A stretch of DNA of 64,000 bases from Paraburkholderia kirstenboschensis (GCF_904848585.1 NZ_CAJHCR010000007.1:62001-126000), one strand, 5' to 3'; positions 35,632 to 45,051 are shown, counted from the stretch's first letter. Notes: generated by a model not told the origin, from the sequence alone. Translations and numbers: made by a program.

Positions 35632-35795
35632 ACGGCGATTGGGCGTTTGCGGTGTGTTCGCGAGAATCGGCGGGGCGGCAGGGGCAAGGGGCAAGCAGAA
35701 TCTCGTAGGTTTGTTGCTATGCGCGCCGCTGTGCTGGCAGGCTGGCGCTTGCGATGACAGTACTTGCATGGAAGATGGAAGAGGAGACAACGGCG

Positions 35796-36626
35796 ATGGC
35801 AGCTTTCCCGGAACCGAACGACGACTCGCTTGAACGCTTCGAAGCGCACGGCGCGCCGCCGCTGCCCGCGTCGAACGAGTCGGGCTGGGTCGAGCACGAA
35901 GGCGCCCGAATCTGGTACGCGTCTCACGGCAGCGGCACGGCAGTGATCCTTTTGCACGGCGGACTTGGTCACAGCGGCAACTGGGGTTATCAGGTGCCGG
36001 CGCTCCTCGCTGCCGGCCACCGCGTGGTGGTAATCGACAGCCGCGGCCATGGCCGCAGCACGCGCGATGCGCGGCCGTACAAGTACGAACTGATGGCCTC
36101 CGACGTCCTCGCCGTAATGGACGCGCTCGCGCTCGAACGCGCGGCAATCGTCGGCTGGAGTGACGGCGCGTGTGTGGCGATGGTGCTCGGCATGGTGGCG
36201 CCGCAACGCGTTGCCGGTGTGTTCTTCTTCGGCTGCAACATGGATCCCGGCGGCACAAAAGAATTTGTAGGAACGCCGGTTATCGACCGCTGTTTCAGCC
36301 GGCACCGTCAGGACTATGCACACCTTTCCGCCACGCCCGACGACTTCGATGCATTCGTCGCCGCCGTCAGCGAAATGATGAAGACTGAGCCCAACTATTT
36401 TGCGGACGACCTCGCGCGAATCACCGTGCCGGTTGTCATCGCGCAGAGCGAACACGACGAGTTCATCAAACGGGAGCACGCCGAATATCTCGCCGGCGCC
36501 ATTCCGGGCGCGGACCTGAACCTGTTGCCCGGCGTCAGTCATTTCGCGCCGCTGCAAAGACCGGCGCTGTTCAATAGGGCGATGCTGACGTTCGTGGAGC
36601 GCGTGCTGTCGCGAGGCCGGTCCTGA
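35796..36626 (+). CDS. Alpha/beta-fold hydrolase
   Basis: A 276-residue cytoplasmic hydrolase. Start 35796 follows GAGGAG at 9-bp spacing; a longer frame from 35754 lacks a ribosome site. The fold is recognisable from the oxyanion motif LLHGGLGHSGNWGYQVPALLAAGHRVVVIDSRGHGRSTRD, the nucleophile elbow GWSDGA with the catalytic Ser, an acid in VVIAQSEHDEF and the terminal His in PGVSHFAPLQRP. It resembles 3-oxoadipate enol-lactonase-like esterases, but the substrate cannot be assigned. Confidence 0.85.
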   Translation: MAAFPEPNDDSLERFEAHGAPPLPASNESGWVEHEGARIWYASHGSGTAVILLHGGLGHSGNWGYQVPALLAAGHRVVVIDSRGHGRSTRDARPYKYELMASDVLAVMDALALERAAIVGWSDGACVAMVLGMVAPQRVAGVFFFGCNMDPGGTKEFVGTPVIDRCFSRHRQDYAHLSATPDDFDAFVAAVSEMMKTEPNYFADDLARITVPVVIAQSEHDEFIKREHAEYLAGAIPGADLNLLPGVSHFAPLQRPALFNRAMLTFVERVLSRGRS

Positions 36627-36981
36627 ACGCATACAGGTGTGTATCTGCAAGACCCCCGAAATTTCACGATGCGACACGGGGCCTTGCTTCGTAAAAAATC
36701 GTGGTGCGTGGCACAAAGCTGTCATTTCGCAATGTCGCCCCACGTTGCACATCGCAAAATGAAACGCGCAACCCACTGATTTTTCGGTGTATTTTTCGTT
36801 CCAACGAACCTCTTCGCAACCGCTTGCGCCGTCGCCGGCTGACATAGACTCTTTTACAAGAGCAGGCGCTCCATGCGGTGCAGTGGATTGGATGCGACAA
36901 AACGGTGTCGGACAGTCCCCGAATCCCACGCAAGGAGCCGCCATTGCACAGCGGTTTTTATTGGCAATTGGGAGACTAAAA
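36627..36981. other. Intergenic region, 355 bp
   Basis: No coding frame with a convincing ribosome site was found. It contains an imperfect inverted repeat around CATTTCGCAATGT and ACATCGCAAAATG (about 36722-36763), which may be a regulatory site or a decayed element. Nothing else recognised. Confidence 0.4.
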
Positions 36982-37209
36982 ATGAAAGGCTTTCGCTTTG
37001 GATCGACCGAAGGAGCGTTCTACATTTTGCCGGGCGAGGACGGTTGGGAAGCATCCTACGGCAACGACAAACTCGGCGAGTTTTCAAGCCCGCAACAAGC
37101 GGCTGACGATCTCGCGCGCGGTTTGACCTGCCCGCATCTGTCTGAAGTCGACACCTCGACGCTCGAAATTCCGGAGAAACTGAGCGACTGGGAAATCGTT
37201 CACGTCTGA
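36982..37209 (+). CDS. Hypothetical protein, 75 aa
   Basis: Starts MKGFRFGSTEGAFYILPGEDGWEASYGNDKLGEFSSPQQAADDLARGLT after a good ribosome site (GGGAGAC). The small acidic protein has Trp/Gly-rich strands followed by a helix that looks like a compact DUF-type fold; no signal or membrane segment. I do not recognise its function. It is followed by a strong hairpin at 37251-37276. Confidence 0.7.
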   Translation: MKGFRFGSTEGAFYILPGEDGWEASYGNDKLGEFSSPQQAADDLARGLTCPHLSEVDTSTLEIPEKLSDWEIVHV

Positions 37210-37250
37210 CGGACCGCATTACGCGCGTCCGCGTTATGCAGCCAGAAACG

Positions 37251-37276
37251 ACGATGGCGCTCGAGAGCGCCATCGT
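37251..37276. terminator. Perfect inverted repeat, possible terminator
   Basis: ACGATGGCGCTC and its exact complement GAGCGCCATCGT are separated by 2 bp. It stands 42 bp after the 75-aa gene and 122 bp after the 3' end of the convergent isocitrate dehydrogenase gene. There is no long T-run on either side, so a Rho-independent role is uncertain. Confidence 0.4.
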
Positions 37277-37397
37277 CATGCTTACCGCTTACTTCCATGC
37301 GGCGTTAGGTCTCTGCCTGGCTGCGTCTTCAAGAGCGTGCACAAGTGCATTGTCACCTGCGTCGCTCCTCACACGTGTCAGCACATGGCCGAACACT

Positions 37398-39626
37398 TCA
37401 CGCGATCGAGTCCACGATCTGGTTCAGCGTGGCGCTCGGGCGCATAGCCTTGCTCGTCAGTTCGACGTTCGGACGATAGTAGCCGCCGATATCCACCGGC
37501 TTGCCTTGCGCTGCACGCAGTTCCTCGAGGATCTTCGCTTCGTTGTCGGCCATTGCCTTCGCCACGCCGGCGAACTGCGCCTGCAACGCGGCGTCTTCCG
37601 TTTGCGCGGCCAGTGCTTCCGCCCAGTACATCGCGAGGTAGAAGTGGCTGCCGCGGTTGTCGAGACCGCCAACCTTGCGCGCCGGCGACTTGTCGTTGTC
37701 GAGGAACTTGCCGGTTGCCTGATCCAGCGTCTTGGCCAGAACCTGCGCCTTCGGGTTGTGATACGCGCTGCTCAGATGTTCGAGCGACGCAGCCAACGCC
37801 AGGAATTCACCCAGCGAGTCCCAACGCAGGAAACCTTCTTCGACCAGTTGCTGAACGTGCTTCGGCGCCGAACCGCCCGCGCCCGTTTCGAACATGCCGC
37901 CGCCTGCCATAAGCGGCACGATGGACAGCATCTTCGCGCTGGTGCCCAGTTCCATGATCGGGAACAGGTCGGTCAGGTAGTCGCGCAGCACATTGCCTGT
38001 GACCGAGATCGTGTCCTTGCCGGCGCGGATGCGCTCAACCGAGAACTTCGTTGCCTCGACCGGCGTCATGATGCGAATGTCCAGACCGTTCGTGTCATGG
38101 CCCTTCAGGTACTGCTCGACCTTCTTGATGATCTGCGCGTCGTGTGCACGAGCCGCGTCCAGCCAGAACACGGCCGGCGTGTTGGTGGCGCGCGCGCGAT
38201 TCACCGCGAGCTTGACCCAGTCCTGCACCGGTGCGTCTTTGGTCTGGCACATGCGCCAGATGTCGCCCGCTTCCACCGCTTGCTCGATCAGCACAGCGCC
38301 GCTTGCGTCGGTCACACGAACCACGCCGTTCGCCGGAATCTGGAACGTCTTGTCGTGTGAACCGTATTCTTCAGCGGCTTGTGCCATCAGGCCGACGTTC
38401 GGCACCGTGCCCATAGTGACCGGATCGAATGCGCCGTTCTTCTTGCAGTCTTCGATCACCGCCTGATACACGCCCGCGTAGCAACGGTCCGGAATCACGG
38501 CCTTGGCGTCGTGCAGTGCGCCGTCCGCGCCCCACATCTTGCCCGACTCGCGAATCATGGCCGGCATGGACGCGTCGACGATCACGTCGCTCGGCACGTG
38601 CAGGCTCGTAATGCCCTTGTCCGAATTGACCATGGCCAGTTGCGGACGCTGTTCGTACTGAGCCTTGATGTCGGCTTCGATCTGCGCAGCCGTTTCGGCC
38701 GGCAGGTCTTTGAGGCGTGCGTAAAGATCGCCGATACCGTTGTTCGGATTGAAGCCCGCTTGCGCCAGCGCGTCAGCGTGCTTGGCCAACACGTCTTTGT
38801 AGAACACCGACACGACGTGACCGAAGATGATCGGATCGGACACTTTCATCATCGTGGCTTTCAGGTGCACCGAGAACAGCACGCCCTTGCTCTTGGCATC
38901 GGCGATTTCCGCTTCGATAAAGCTGCGCAGTGCGTTCTTGCTGAGCACCGACGCGTCGATAATCTCGCCCGCCTGCACCGGCGTCTTTTCCTTCAGAACG
39001 GTCTTCGTGCCGTCGGCAGCCGTCAATTCGATCTTCACTGCACCGGCCGCTGCGATCAGCGCCGATTTTTCGCTGCCGTAAAAATCGCCGCCGCTCATGT
39101 GCGCGACATGCGACTTGGAGTCCGCAGCCCACGCGCCCATTTTGTGCGGATGCTTGCGTGCGTAGTTCTTCACCGACAGCGGCGCGCGGCGGTCGGAGTT
39201 GCCTTCGCGCAGCACAGGGTTGACCGCGCTGCCCTTGATCTTGTCGTAGCGTGCCTTGACGTCTTTTTCCGTGTCGGTCGTGGCGACGTCCGGATACGGC
39301 GGCAGCTTGTAGCCCTGATCGCGCAATTCGGTGATCGCGGCCTTCAGTTGCGGCACCGAAGCGCTGATGTTCGGCAGCTTGATGATGTTCGCTTCGGGGC
39401 GCGTTGTGAGTCCACCAAGCTCCGCCAGATCGTCGGAACCCTTCTGTTCCGCGGTCAGGTAGTCCGGAAATGCAGCGATGATCCGGCCAGCAAGCGAGAT
39501 ATCGCGCGTTTCAACGATCACGTCGGACGAGCGCGTGAACGCCTTGACGATCGGCAGCAGCGAGTAAGTCGCCAGAGCAGGCGCTTCGTCGGTCAGGGTG
39601 TAGATGATCTTCGGCGGTGTGGACAT
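37398..39626 (-). CDS. icd: NADP-dependent isocitrate dehydrogenase, monomeric type
   Basis: A 742-residue single-chain isocitrate dehydrogenase of the TCA cycle, oxidising isocitrate to 2-oxoglutarate with NADP. Length and sequence (IIYTLTDEAPALATYSLLPIVKAFTRSSDVIVETRDISLAGRIIAAFPDYL; GLTTRPEANIIKLPNISASVPQLKAAI; VSVFYKDVLAKH; GTAPKHVQQ-like GSAPKHVQQLVEEGFLRWDSLGEFLALA) match the monomeric family, not the homodimeric Icd of E. coli. A perfect palindrome at 39857-39870 lies 231 bp upstream and may control it. Confidence 0.96.
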   Translation of the reverse strand: MSTPPKIIYTLTDEAPALATYSLLPIVKAFTRSSDVIVETRDISLAGRIIAAFPDYLTAEQKGSDDLAELGGLTTRPEANIIKLPNISASVPQLKAAITELRDQGYKLPPYPDVATTDTEKDVKARYDKIKGSAVNPVLREGNSDRRAPLSVKNYARKHPHKMGAWAADSKSHVAHMSGGDFYGSEKSALIAAAGAVKIELTAADGTKTVLKEKTPVQAGEIIDASVLSKNALRSFIEAEIADAKSKGVLFSVHLKATMMKVSDPIIFGHVVSVFYKDVLAKHADALAQAGFNPNNGIGDLYARLKDLPAETAAQIEADIKAQYEQRPQLAMVNSDKGITSLHVPSDVIVDASMPAMIRESGKMWGADGALHDAKAVIPDRCYAGVYQAVIEDCKKNGAFDPVTMGTVPNVGLMAQAAEEYGSHDKTFQIPANGVVRVTDASGAVLIEQAVEAGDIWRMCQTKDAPVQDWVKLAVNRARATNTPAVFWLDAARAHDAQIIKKVEQYLKGHDTNGLDIRIMTPVEATKFSVERIRAGKDTISVTGNVLRDYLTDLFPIMELGTSAKMLSIVPLMAGGGMFETGAGGSAPKHVQQLVEEGFLRWDSLGEFLALAASLEHLSSAYHNPKAQVLAKTLDQATGKFLDNDKSPARKVGGLDNRGSHFYLAMYWAEALAAQTEDAALQAQFAGVAKAMADNEAKILEELRAAQGKPVDIGGYYRPNVELTSKAMRPSATLNQIVDSIA

Positions 39627-39856
39627 GTTTGATGCTTTGCTAGGTGAAGTGAGAGACAGAGCGTTGGACGCGCTGAGCCAGCGAGTTGCGACGAAGCAGC
39701 AAAACGAAGCGCGACCCGCAGCACTACTTTTTACGGCCCGACCGTGAGTATATGCGCGTTTTCCACTGTCCGCTGCTAAACAAACATGCCGACAAAGCCG
39801 GTGAAAGTGACGCGATGCCCGCCAGACAAGGCTTTCAGCGATTTAGCTCACGTCTA

Positions 39857-39870
39857 AAGACATATGTCTT
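39857..39870. promoter_or_regulatory. Perfect 14-bp palindrome upstream of icd
   Basis: AAGACATATGTCTT, extended by TA and AT on the sides. It lies in the 360-bp gap 39627-39986. The shape resembles operators of GntR-type regulators of central carbon genes, but no regulator is encoded nearby. The remainder of the gap holds no visible gene. Confidence 0.45.
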
Positions 39871-39986
39871 ATAGATGACTCACGCGCGGGAATTTCGTCT
39901 TAATGCGAATGGTATGCATTAACGCTGGCCCACCTCTGTCGGGCGTGATCGTCCGCTCAACACGGTGCTGCGGTTGTCGTGCCGCG

Positions 39987-40991
39987 CTACACCGTATCGC
40001 CGTGACGGTAGCTCTGTGCCATTGCAACGACCACCTTGCGCGGGCCTTCAAAAGGGTCGCGTGCGTGCGCCGTCAACATGTTGTCGAGCATCAGCACGTC
40101 GCCGGTCAGCCAGGGAAACACGACCCGCTGCTCGTCGAGCACGCCGCGAATCTGCGCGAGGGCGTCGGCTTCGAGCGGCGCGCCGTCGCCGTAATACACG
40201 TTACGCGGCACGTTTTCCAGGCCGACAGAGTCGATCAGTGCATCCTGCATGTCTTCATCGAGCGACGAAAGATGGAACAGGTTCGCCTGGTTGAACCACA
40301 CGTTTTCGCCTGTGCGCGGATGCCGCGCCACCGCCTGGCAACGTTCACGGGTGCGCAGAAGCAACTCGCCGTCTTCGCTGTCGCGCCATTCGCATTCAAT
40401 GCCGCGCGCGCGGCAAATGCGCTCGACGACGGCTGGATCGTCCGAGCCGAAGGCCTGCTGCCACGGCAAATCGAGCCCTTGCCCGAAGTTGCGCACGTAT
40501 AGCAGTTCGCGGCTCGCAAAACGTTCGACGAGCGCGGGATCGAGCGCGCGATAAATCGCGCGGCTGTCCGCAATCGGCGTCGCGCCGCCGGAACGCGCGG
40601 CGAGCGCGCAGTGAAACCAGATCCGCAACGGCCATTCGCGCGTGTACGACTGCTCGTTGTGCAAAGGGATCGAGCGATGCGGCGGATATTCCGTCGACGT
40701 ATACACCGCGCCCTCAACCTGGCTGCGCGGCGTAGACGCGAATTCGTAACCGATCAACGGATGCCCGAACGATGCCGCGAAACCCTGAAACGCATCGATC
40801 GAATCAACCCGGAAGCCTGAAAAGAGCACGCCGCCGGCGCGCTCGAGCGTCTCGTCGACAATCGCATGCAGCAGCGGAGCGGCGTCGTTCAACGACATGT
40901 CCTCGCCCGTACGCGGTGACACGACGGTGGGTAGCCCAGGCTCGATCGAAAGGTCGGCGAGCGTGGGCCGCGGAGTCGAAAGCATGGTCAT
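39987..40991 (-). CDS. TauD/TfdA-family Fe(II)/2-oxoglutarate dioxygenase (SyrP-like)
   Basis: A 334-residue dioxygenase-fold protein. The iron-binding facial triad is visible as His111-x-Glu113 in LHNEQSY and His309 in TAHARDPFEGPRKVVVAMA, with Arg318 for 2-oxoglutarate. The N-terminal GGVLFSGFRVDSIDAFQGFAASFGHPLIGYEF is typical of SyrP-like enzymes that hydroxylate amino acids in peptide or siderophore pathways. Start follows GAGGAA. No siderophore synthetase is in the window. A Fur-box-like site lies about 225 bp upstream, so iron-controlled expression is possible. Substrate unknown. Confidence 0.85.
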   Translation of the reverse strand: MTMLSTPRPTLADLSIEPGLPTVVSPRTGEDMSLNDAAPLLHAIVDETLERAGGVLFSGFRVDSIDAFQGFAASFGHPLIGYEFASTPRSQVEGAVYTSTEYPPHRSIPLHNEQSYTREWPLRIWFHCALAARSGGATPIADSRAIYRALDPALVERFASRELLYVRNFGQGLDLPWQQAFGSDDPAVVERICRARGIECEWRDSEDGELLLRTRERCQAVARHPRTGENVWFNQANLFHLSSLDEDMQDALIDSVGLENVPRNVYYGDGAPLEADALAQIRGVLDEQRVVFPWLTGDVLMLDNMLTAHARDPFEGPRKVVVAMAQSYRHGDTV

Positions 40992-41214
40992 AAGAATTCC
41001 TCGGGATGAAGCCGCGTACCGGCGCTGTTCTGGCGCGCCCGGTCATGCGGCGCTGGACGTAGCCGCCTCGTCCATGTGCGCGCCGCAATCATGAAAGCGA
41101 GCGGCAGCGCGTAAGTTCGCGCAGTGCTTCCATGCGCTCGACGTTGCGCGGACATCGTTTATCGGCGGCGCGCACGCTCGTTCTCTCGAAAAACACGGTC
41201 ACAATCTAACGTAA

Positions 41215-41235
41215 ACGCGAATCATTCTCAATATA
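41215..41235. promoter_or_regulatory. Candidate Fur box
   Basis: GCGAATCATTCTCAATA (41217-41233), reverse complement TATTGAGAATGATTCGC, carries the GAGAATGATT core of bacterial Fur boxes. It lies in the 443-bp divergent gap between the dioxygenase (40991) and the monooxygenase-like gene (41435). No other gene with a good start was found in this gap. Confidence 0.6.
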
Positions 41236-41434
41236 CGCTTCGAACGACCTGGCAGAGCTGATGGCTCCCCTGCGGAACGCAGAAGGACGACGAGTTCGCC
41301 GTTCAACGGCCGATCCGAATCTGGTACAACTGATGCTCTGCGCCGCGTCCACGCTGCATCGGCAATATCCGCGGCGCGCGGTGACATCGGCTTCGCACTG
41401 TGAGATTTCTACTACTGTCTTGTTGGAGTAACTA

Positions 41435-41743
41435 ATGGCTAATGCCTACCTGCAGGTGATCGCGCATTTTTTCGCCAAGCCCGGCAACGGTGACGCGATC
41501 GTGGAGCATCTCACCGAGCTCGCCGCCGCCACTCGCGCGGAGCCGAAGAACCTCTACTACGAATTTTTCCGCTCACCGCTCGAGCCTGACCATTTTGTGA
41601 TCCTCGAACAGTACAGCGATGCGGACGGCCTCGCCGAGCATCGCGATACCGAACATTTTCAGCGCCTTGGTTTCGGCACAATCGTTCCATTGCTGGAGCG
41701 ACGCGAAGTGTCGAGCCATATGGTGCCGGGAGAAGCAGCATGA
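41435..41743 (+). CDS. Antibiotic biosynthesis monooxygenase-like / putative quinol monooxygenase (ABM domain)
   Basis: A 102-residue ferredoxin-like fold protein of the YgiN/ABM family (MANAYLQVIAHFFAKPGNGDAIVEHLTELAAATRAEPKNLYYEFFRSPLEPDHFVILEQYSDADGLAEHRDTEHFQRL). Such proteins act as cofactor-free oxygenases or as dimeric accessory proteins. Start follows TTGGAG. It overlaps the alcohol dehydrogenase start by 4 bp (ATGA), so both are co-translated and likely act on the same compound. Substrate unknown. Confidence 0.88.
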   Translation: MANAYLQVIAHFFAKPGNGDAIVEHLTELAAATRAEPKNLYYEFFRSPLEPDHFVILEQYSDADGLAEHRDTEHFQRLGFGTIVPLLERREVSSHMVPGEAA

Positions 41744-42903
41744 CGAACGCATTCCGCTTTCAAACGGTGCCCACGCTGATAGTCGAATTTGGCGCGGCTC
41801 GTCGGCTCGGCGCTTTGTTGCGCGCGCAGTTTCCGGCGCTTGAACGTCTGTGTGTCGTGACGGACGGCTTCCTGCACAAGAGCGGCTTACTGGGCCCGGC
41901 GCTTGCCGATCTCGCGGCGCATGGCTGGAATGCGACGGTGATCGACGACGTAATCGCCGATCCGCCAGAACATATCGTGCTTGAAGCGACGGCTCGCGCG
42001 CGCAGCGCCGGTGCCGAGATCGTGCTGGGCTTGGGCGGCGGCTCGTCGATGGACGTCGCCAAGCTCATCGCGGTGCTCGCTCCACAGCAACAGCAGCAAC
42101 TCAGTGAAATGTATGGCGTGAACAAGGTGACGGTGCAGCGCCTGCCGCTCGTACAGATGCCGACGACCGCGGGAACCGGCTCCGAAGTCACAGCTGTGTC
42201 GATTGTCACAGTCGGCGAGGCCAAGAAGATGGGCGTCGTCGCGCCGCAACTGATCGCCGATCTGGCGATTCTCGACGCCGAACTCACGCTCGGGCTTCCC
42301 GTTGCCGCCACGGCGGCCACCGGCATCGACGCCATGGTTCACGCGATCGAAGCGTACACGTCCGCGCATCTCAAGAACCCGGTATCCGACATGCTCGCGA
42401 TAAAGGCGCTTGAACTGCTCTCGCGCAACCTGCTGCCCGCGTGCGAAAACGGCAGCAATCGCGAAGCGCGCGAGGCAATGCTGCTCGGCGCGACTTTCGC
42501 GGGGCAGGCATTTGCAAACTCCCCGGTGGCTGCGGTGCACGCGCTTGCCTATCCGATCGGCGGCATTTATCACGTGCCGCACGGGCTTTCCAATGCGCTG
42601 GTGCTGCCGCATGTGTTGCGCTTCAACGCTGAACCGGCGGCACATCTTTACGCGGAACTCGCCGACGTGGTCGTGCCGGGAGCGACAGGCAGCGCCGAAG
42701 CAAAGACCCAGGCGCTGATCGAAAAGCTCGAACAGATGATCGCCGCCACAGCGATTCCGGCGCGACTGCGCGATGTCGGCATCGAGCGTGAAGGGCTCGG
42801 ACGCATGGCCAGCGACGCGATGTTGCAAACGCGACTACTCGTGAATAATCCGCGGCCAGTCAGCGAGGCCGATGCGTTGGCGATTTACAACGCTGCCTTT
42901 TGA
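41740..42903 (+). CDS. Iron-containing alcohol dehydrogenase family protein
   Basis: A 387-residue group III dehydrogenase. The NAD(P)-binding site is GLGGGSSMDVAKLIAVLA. MPTTAGTGSEVTAVSIV and the metal-binding histidines in AMVHAIEAYTS and AAVHALAYPIGGIYHVPHGLSNALVLPHVLRFN are intact, so the protein should bind Fe(II). It is more like general Fe-alcohol dehydrogenases than maleylacetate reductases. Co-translated with the monooxygenase-like gene. Substrate not assigned. Confidence 0.9.
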   Translation: MTNAFRFQTVPTLIVEFGAARRLGALLRAQFPALERLCVVTDGFLHKSGLLGPALADLAAHGWNATVIDDVIADPPEHIVLEATARARSAGAEIVLGLGGGSSMDVAKLIAVLAPQQQQQLSEMYGVNKVTVQRLPLVQMPTTAGTGSEVTAVSIVTVGEAKKMGVVAPQLIADLAILDAELTLGLPVAATAATGIDAMVHAIEAYTSAHLKNPVSDMLAIKALELLSRNLLPACENGSNREAREAMLLGATFAGQAFANSPVAAVHALAYPIGGIYHVPHGLSNALVLPHVLRFNAEPAAHLYAELADVVVPGATGSAEAKTQALIEKLEQMIAATAIPARLRDVGIEREGLGRMASDAMLQTRLLVNNPRPVSEADALAIYNAAF

Positions 42904-42989
42904 TACGTTTTGACTTCGACACTGGCACAGCAGCGAGCGCGAGATTTTCAACGCGATACAGCCGCCGGCGGCCGCGATAGCCGGCGCTG

Positions 42990-44384
42990 CTAACCTGCGC
43001 GCGAATGCCCCGACGCCGCGCGCGGAAAAGAAACGGTGATATGCACGCCTTTGCCGCCCTCGCCCGGTTCAAGCGCGATATCGCCTTTATGCGCGTCCGC
43101 GATTTCGCGCACGATGGCGAGCCCGAGACCAGTGCCCTCCGTATCGGTCGAGGCGCGAAAGAACGGTTCGAATACGCGGCTGCGAGACTCGGCTGGAATG
43201 CCGGGGCCGTCGTCGATCACGCTAACGGTAACCCTGTGCGCATCGGCGGTCACCGCGACCGTGACGTGCCCGCCGCTGCCCGTGTAGCGGATAGCGTTCT
43301 CCGCGAGATTCGCGATCAGCGCCTGAAGCAGGCCACGGTGTCCAGCCACCGGCGCCAGATCGCAAAGCTCCGCGCCGAGATCGATTTGCCGCCCCTGCGC
43401 AAGCAACGCGAGGTCTTCCACCACTTCCATTGCCAACGGCACGAGATCCACCGTTTCGACGATCACCTGCCGGTTGTCCGCCGCCTCGGCCTGAGCGAGC
43501 AGCAACAGCTTGTTGGTAAGTCCGACCATTGAACGGTTGCTGCGATGCATGGCGGCCAGTGCTTCATCGAGCGCGGGATTCACGCCGCCTTGCTGCCGCG
43601 CGAACTGCAACTGGGTGCCGAGCAGCGTGAGCGGCGTGCGCAACTGGTGAGCGGCGTCGGCGATAAAACGGCGTTGTGCGGCGACCTGCACGCCGAGGCG
43701 CGCAATGCACTGATTGATCGCTTCGACAATCGGCCGCAATTCCGTATGCAGACGGTCCACGCGAATCGGTTCGAGTTGCATCGGATCGCGATCGGCGACC
43801 TCGTCCTTGACCTTCATCAATGGACGCAATTCGAAGGTCAGACCGATGCACACGAGCGCCACGGCAAGCGCGATCATTTCGATCTGCCGCACGAGTTGCG
43901 GCTGCCATAGTTGTTCGGCCATTGCGTCGCGCGAACGCACCGTCTTGCCAACGGTGACGCGCACGCGGCGCGTCGCGCCGTTGTCGTACATGAGCCGTAC
44001 CAGTCCCACGGCGCGCACGTTCTGGCCGTATAGCGCGGTGTCGTAGTGGTCCGGCGTATCGGCCGCTTGCGCGGGACGCGGCGGAAAATCCGGTGTACCC
44101 GCGAGCAGTTGCCGGTCGTCCACATTGACGCTGTAGAACACCTGATCGCGATAAGGCGACGCGAAGATCTCGAGCGCTGCTGGCGGTACATCCACGCGCA
44201 GGAAACCGTCGACCCATTCCACCTCGCCTGCAATCATTCGCGCGGAGGAAATAAGCTGATTGTCCTGCACCAGATCGGCCGTTCGCCGGGCATTGTCGTA
44301 CTCGGCCTTGCCAGTCACGAACACATACAATGCGAGCGGCACCAGCAACCACCATAACAATCGGACGCGCAAACTATTGGTCAT
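42990..44384 (-). CDS. Sensor histidine kinase, TctE/QseC type
   Basis: A 464-residue inner-membrane kinase. Helix 1 is near residues 8-24, the periplasmic sensor runs from 25 to about 165, helix 2 is about 168-185, then a linker and the dimerisation helix with phospho-acceptor His246 in AAHQLRTPLT. The ATPase domain has N box NLAENAIRYT, G1 DDGPGIPAESRSRVFEPFFR and G2 GTGLGLAIVREIADAHKGDI. The gene overlaps the response-regulator stop by 11 bp. The periplasmic domain resembles that of tricarboxylate sensors (TctE_N). Probably controls the divergent ABC importer at 45337. Confidence 0.92.
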   Translation of the reverse strand: MTNSLRVRLLWWLLVPLALYVFVTGKAEYDNARRTADLVQDNQLISSARMIAGEVEWVDGFLRVDVPPAALEIFASPYRDQVFYSVNVDDRQLLAGTPDFPPRPAQAADTPDHYDTALYGQNVRAVGLVRLMYDNGATRRVRVTVGKTVRSRDAMAEQLWQPQLVRQIEMIALAVALVCIGLTFELRPLMKVKDEVADRDPMQLEPIRVDRLHTELRPIVEAINQCIARLGVQVAAQRRFIADAAHQLRTPLTLLGTQLQFARQQGGVNPALDEALAAMHRSNRSMVGLTNKLLLLAQAEAADNRQVIVETVDLVPLAMEVVEDLALLAQGRQIDLGAELCDLAPVAGHRGLLQALIANLAENAIRYTGSGGHVTVAVTADAHRVTVSVIDDGPGIPAESRSRVFEPFFRASTDTEGTGLGLAIVREIADAHKGDIALEPGEGGKGVHITVSFPRAASGHSRAG

Positions 44385-45051
44385 CTTCTTTCTTGCGCAG
44401 CAGATAGCCGAGCCCGCGCAGCGTGATGATGGCCGCCGAACTGCCGTCGAGCTTCTTGCGCAAGCGTGAGATATAAATCTCCACCGCGTCTTCGCTCGGC
44501 TCGTCAGCGAGCGTGAAGATCGCGTCGACGAGCGCGGGCTTGGTCACCGTTTTGCCCAGTCTCAGGATCAGCGTTTCGAGCACCGAGCGCTCGCGCGGCG
44601 TGACGTTCAGCGGCGCGCCCTTCAAGGTGAACTGGCGGGTGTCGATGTCGAATGCAAGGTCGCCGCATACTACTTCGCTCGCCTTCGACGGCGACTGACG
44701 ACGGATCGCCACCTTGATTCGCGCGATCAACTCGCGCACTTCGAATGGCTTCACCAGGTAGTCGTCGGCGCCCGCGCCGAGCAACTCCACTTTCTCGTCG
44801 ATCGAACCGCTCGCCGTCAGAATCAGCACGGGGGTCGCGTCGCCGCGCTGACGCAGCCGGCGCAGCACGTTTTTGCCCGACAACTTCGGCAAATTGAGGT
44901 CGAGCAGGATCACGTCATAGTGATTCGTGCGCAGCAAACGGTCCGCCGCGTCGCCGTCCTGCACGGCGTCCAGAGCGAATGCCTCCTGTTCCAGCATCTT
45001 CGCGAGCCAGTGAGCGAGCGTGGGGTTGTCTTCGATAAGCAGCAGCTTCAT
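44374..45051 (-). CDS. OmpR-family response regulator, TctD-like
   Basis: A 225-residue DNA-binding response regulator. Start 45051 gives the canonical MKLLLIEDNPTLAHWLAKML; longer in-frame starts lie in the intergenic region. The receiver has phospho-acceptor Asp51 (ILLDLNLPKLSG) and Lys in YLVKPFEV. The winged-helix output domain covers about 125-220 (GAPLNVTPRERSVLETLILRLGKTVTKPALVDAIF, EIYISRLRKKL). Operon with the kinase, with which it overlaps. Divergent from the ABC importer genes 285 bp away. Confidence 0.94.
   Translation of the reverse strand: MKLLLIEDNPTLAHWLAKMLEQEAFALDAVQDGDAADRLLRTNHYDVILLDLNLPKLSGKNVLRRLRQRGDATPVLILTASGSIDEKVELLGAGADDYLVKPFEVRELIARIKVAIRRQSPSKASEVVCGDLAFDIDTRQFTLKGAPLNVTPRERSVLETLILRLGKTVTKPALVDAIFTLADEPSEDAVEIYISRLRKKLDGSSAAIITLRGLGYLLRKKEDDQ

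Noticed and set aside
41041..41217. Short minus-strand frames upstream of the TauD-like gene (one of 55 aa overlapping its ATG)
   Set aside because: Composition is Arg/Ala-rich like a shadow frame, and the dioxygenase start has its own ribosome site; no family resemblance.
41740..42903. Maleylacetate reductase
   Set aside because: The metal-binding His pattern and length fit general iron-containing alcohol dehydrogenases; no ring-cleavage genes are adjacent.
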